NCBI GenBank assembly: GCA_955652195.1
Contig: CATPBC010000002.1
Location: forward strand, 1 to 5,497
DNA length: 5,497 bases
Direction: 5' to 3'
DNA from: an uncultured Xanthobacteraceae bacterium
GTDB lineage: Bacteria; Pseudomonadota; Alphaproteobacteria; Rhizobiales; Xanthobacteraceae
Below, in pieces: positions 5,169-5,497 of this stretch; positions within the stretch are counted from its first letter, which is position 1; every line of letters begins with the position of its first letter. The notes below the pieces were generated by a model. The model made no database searches. It was given only the letters and a program-made list of their open reading frames with translations, and was not told the DNA's origin. Both the position numbers and the translations under genes were made by a program.

Positions 5169-5497
5169 GCATCCTCCTGGGTCAGGTGATGCAATCCCGC
5201 CTGCAGATAATCCCACCCGGTATAGAGCGTCAGCAACGCCGAGAGCCACAGCAGCGCGATGCCGGTCTCGGTCACTACCGGCACGATAGCATCGCCTGCT
5301 TCGCCGCAGATCAGGAAACCGACAGCAACGAGCTGCAGCGTCGTTTTCCATTTGGCAAGCCGGGTCACCGGAACGCTGACCCGCAATTCCGCGAGATATT
5401 CGCGCAGTCCCGAAACCAGGATTTCACGGCAGAGAATGACGATCGCGGCAAGCAGCGACCAGCCGTGAATGGTCTTTTCGGCGCCGAGGATCAAGAG
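5165..5497 (-). CDS. pgsA: CDP-diacylglycerol--glycerol-3-phosphate 3-phosphatidyltransferase, C-terminal part
   Basis: Only the last 110 residues are in the window; the gene continues past the right edge. PgsA is an integral inner-membrane enzyme that makes phosphatidylglycerolphosphate, the committed step to phosphatidylglycerol and cardiolipin. The visible part contains the well-conserved block ILCREILVSGLREYLAEL, then VPVTRLAKWKTTLQLVAVGFLI, hydrophobic helices, and LSALLTLYTGWDYLQAGL near the C terminus, typical of alphaproteobacterial PgsA. The CDP-alcohol phosphotransferase motif (DG-AR-G-D-D) lies upstream outside the window. A TTG near the edge is internal coding sequence and not a start. 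The stop overlaps the moaD GTG. Confidence 0.94.
   Translation of the reverse strand, partial: LLILGAEKTIHGWSLLAAIVILCREILVSGLREYLAELRVSVPVTRLAKWKTTLQLVAVGFLICGEAGDAIVPVVTETGIALLWLSALLTLYTGWDYLQAGLHHLTQEDA
5173..5178 (-). promoter_or_regulatory. Ribosome binding site that sets the moaD GTG start
   Basis: The minus strand reads AGGAGG four bases before the GTG at 5168. It lies inside the last codons of pgsA, so moaD is initiated within or just after translation of pgsA. It is a full match to the anti-Shine-Dalgarno core and is the main reason for choosing GTG. Confidence 0.8.

Noticed and set aside
5492..5494. TTG as a start codon for pgsA
   Set aside because: The preceding codon is also coding, and the translation begins in the middle of PgsA, downstream of where the catalytic motif must lie. 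The gene is cut by the window edge.

Overview
This is a GC-rich chromosomal window. Its gene content and protein sequences suggest an alphaproteobacterium of the order Hyphomicrobiales (Rhizobiales), in the Bradyrhizobium/Xanthobacteraceae neighbourhood. That placement rests on recognised protein families and on the pgsA-moaD-moaE order familiar from that group. It was not tested by a search. I see eight protein-coding genes, two of them cut by the window edges, and no RNA genes, insertion sequences, CRISPR arrays or phage genes.

Left part (1-2480, minus strand): a three-gene regulatory cassette read right to left. It holds a MarR-family regulator, an OmpR-type response regulator whose ATG overlaps the regulator's stop codon (ATGA), and, 67 bases later, a membrane-bound EnvZ-like sensor histidine kinase that runs off the left edge. 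Three in-phase 15-bp tandem repeats end exactly on the kinase start codon. They could be translated as an Ile-Glu-Gln-Ala pentapeptide repeat if the kinase started further upstream.

Middle (2481-3642): a 271-base divergent region, then a plus-strand class IV (branched-chain) aminotransferase. The divergent region holds a locally AT-rich stretch with a possible promoter, an imperfect 19-base dyad, and a strong Shine-Dalgarno sequence for the aminotransferase.

Right part (3659-5497, minus strand): a tightly packed run of pgsA (C-terminal part only), moaD, moaE and an L-2-haloacid dehalogenase-like HAD hydrolase. The junctions are GTGA (pgsA/moaD), 27 bases (moaD/moaE) and 10 bases (moaE/HAD), so one transcript is likely. 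MoaD and MoaE are the two subunits of molybdopterin synthase, PgsA makes phosphatidylglycerolphosphate, and the HAD enzyme keeps the full dehalogenase catalytic set. The aminotransferase and HAD genes converge with a 16-base gap.

The window is mostly ordinary core-genome content. I found no convincing undescribed system. The points most worth a second look are the repeat at the kinase start, the coupled MarR/two-component cassette, the kinase H-box lacking its usual proline, and the HAD dehalogenase packed behind the molybdopterin synthase genes.
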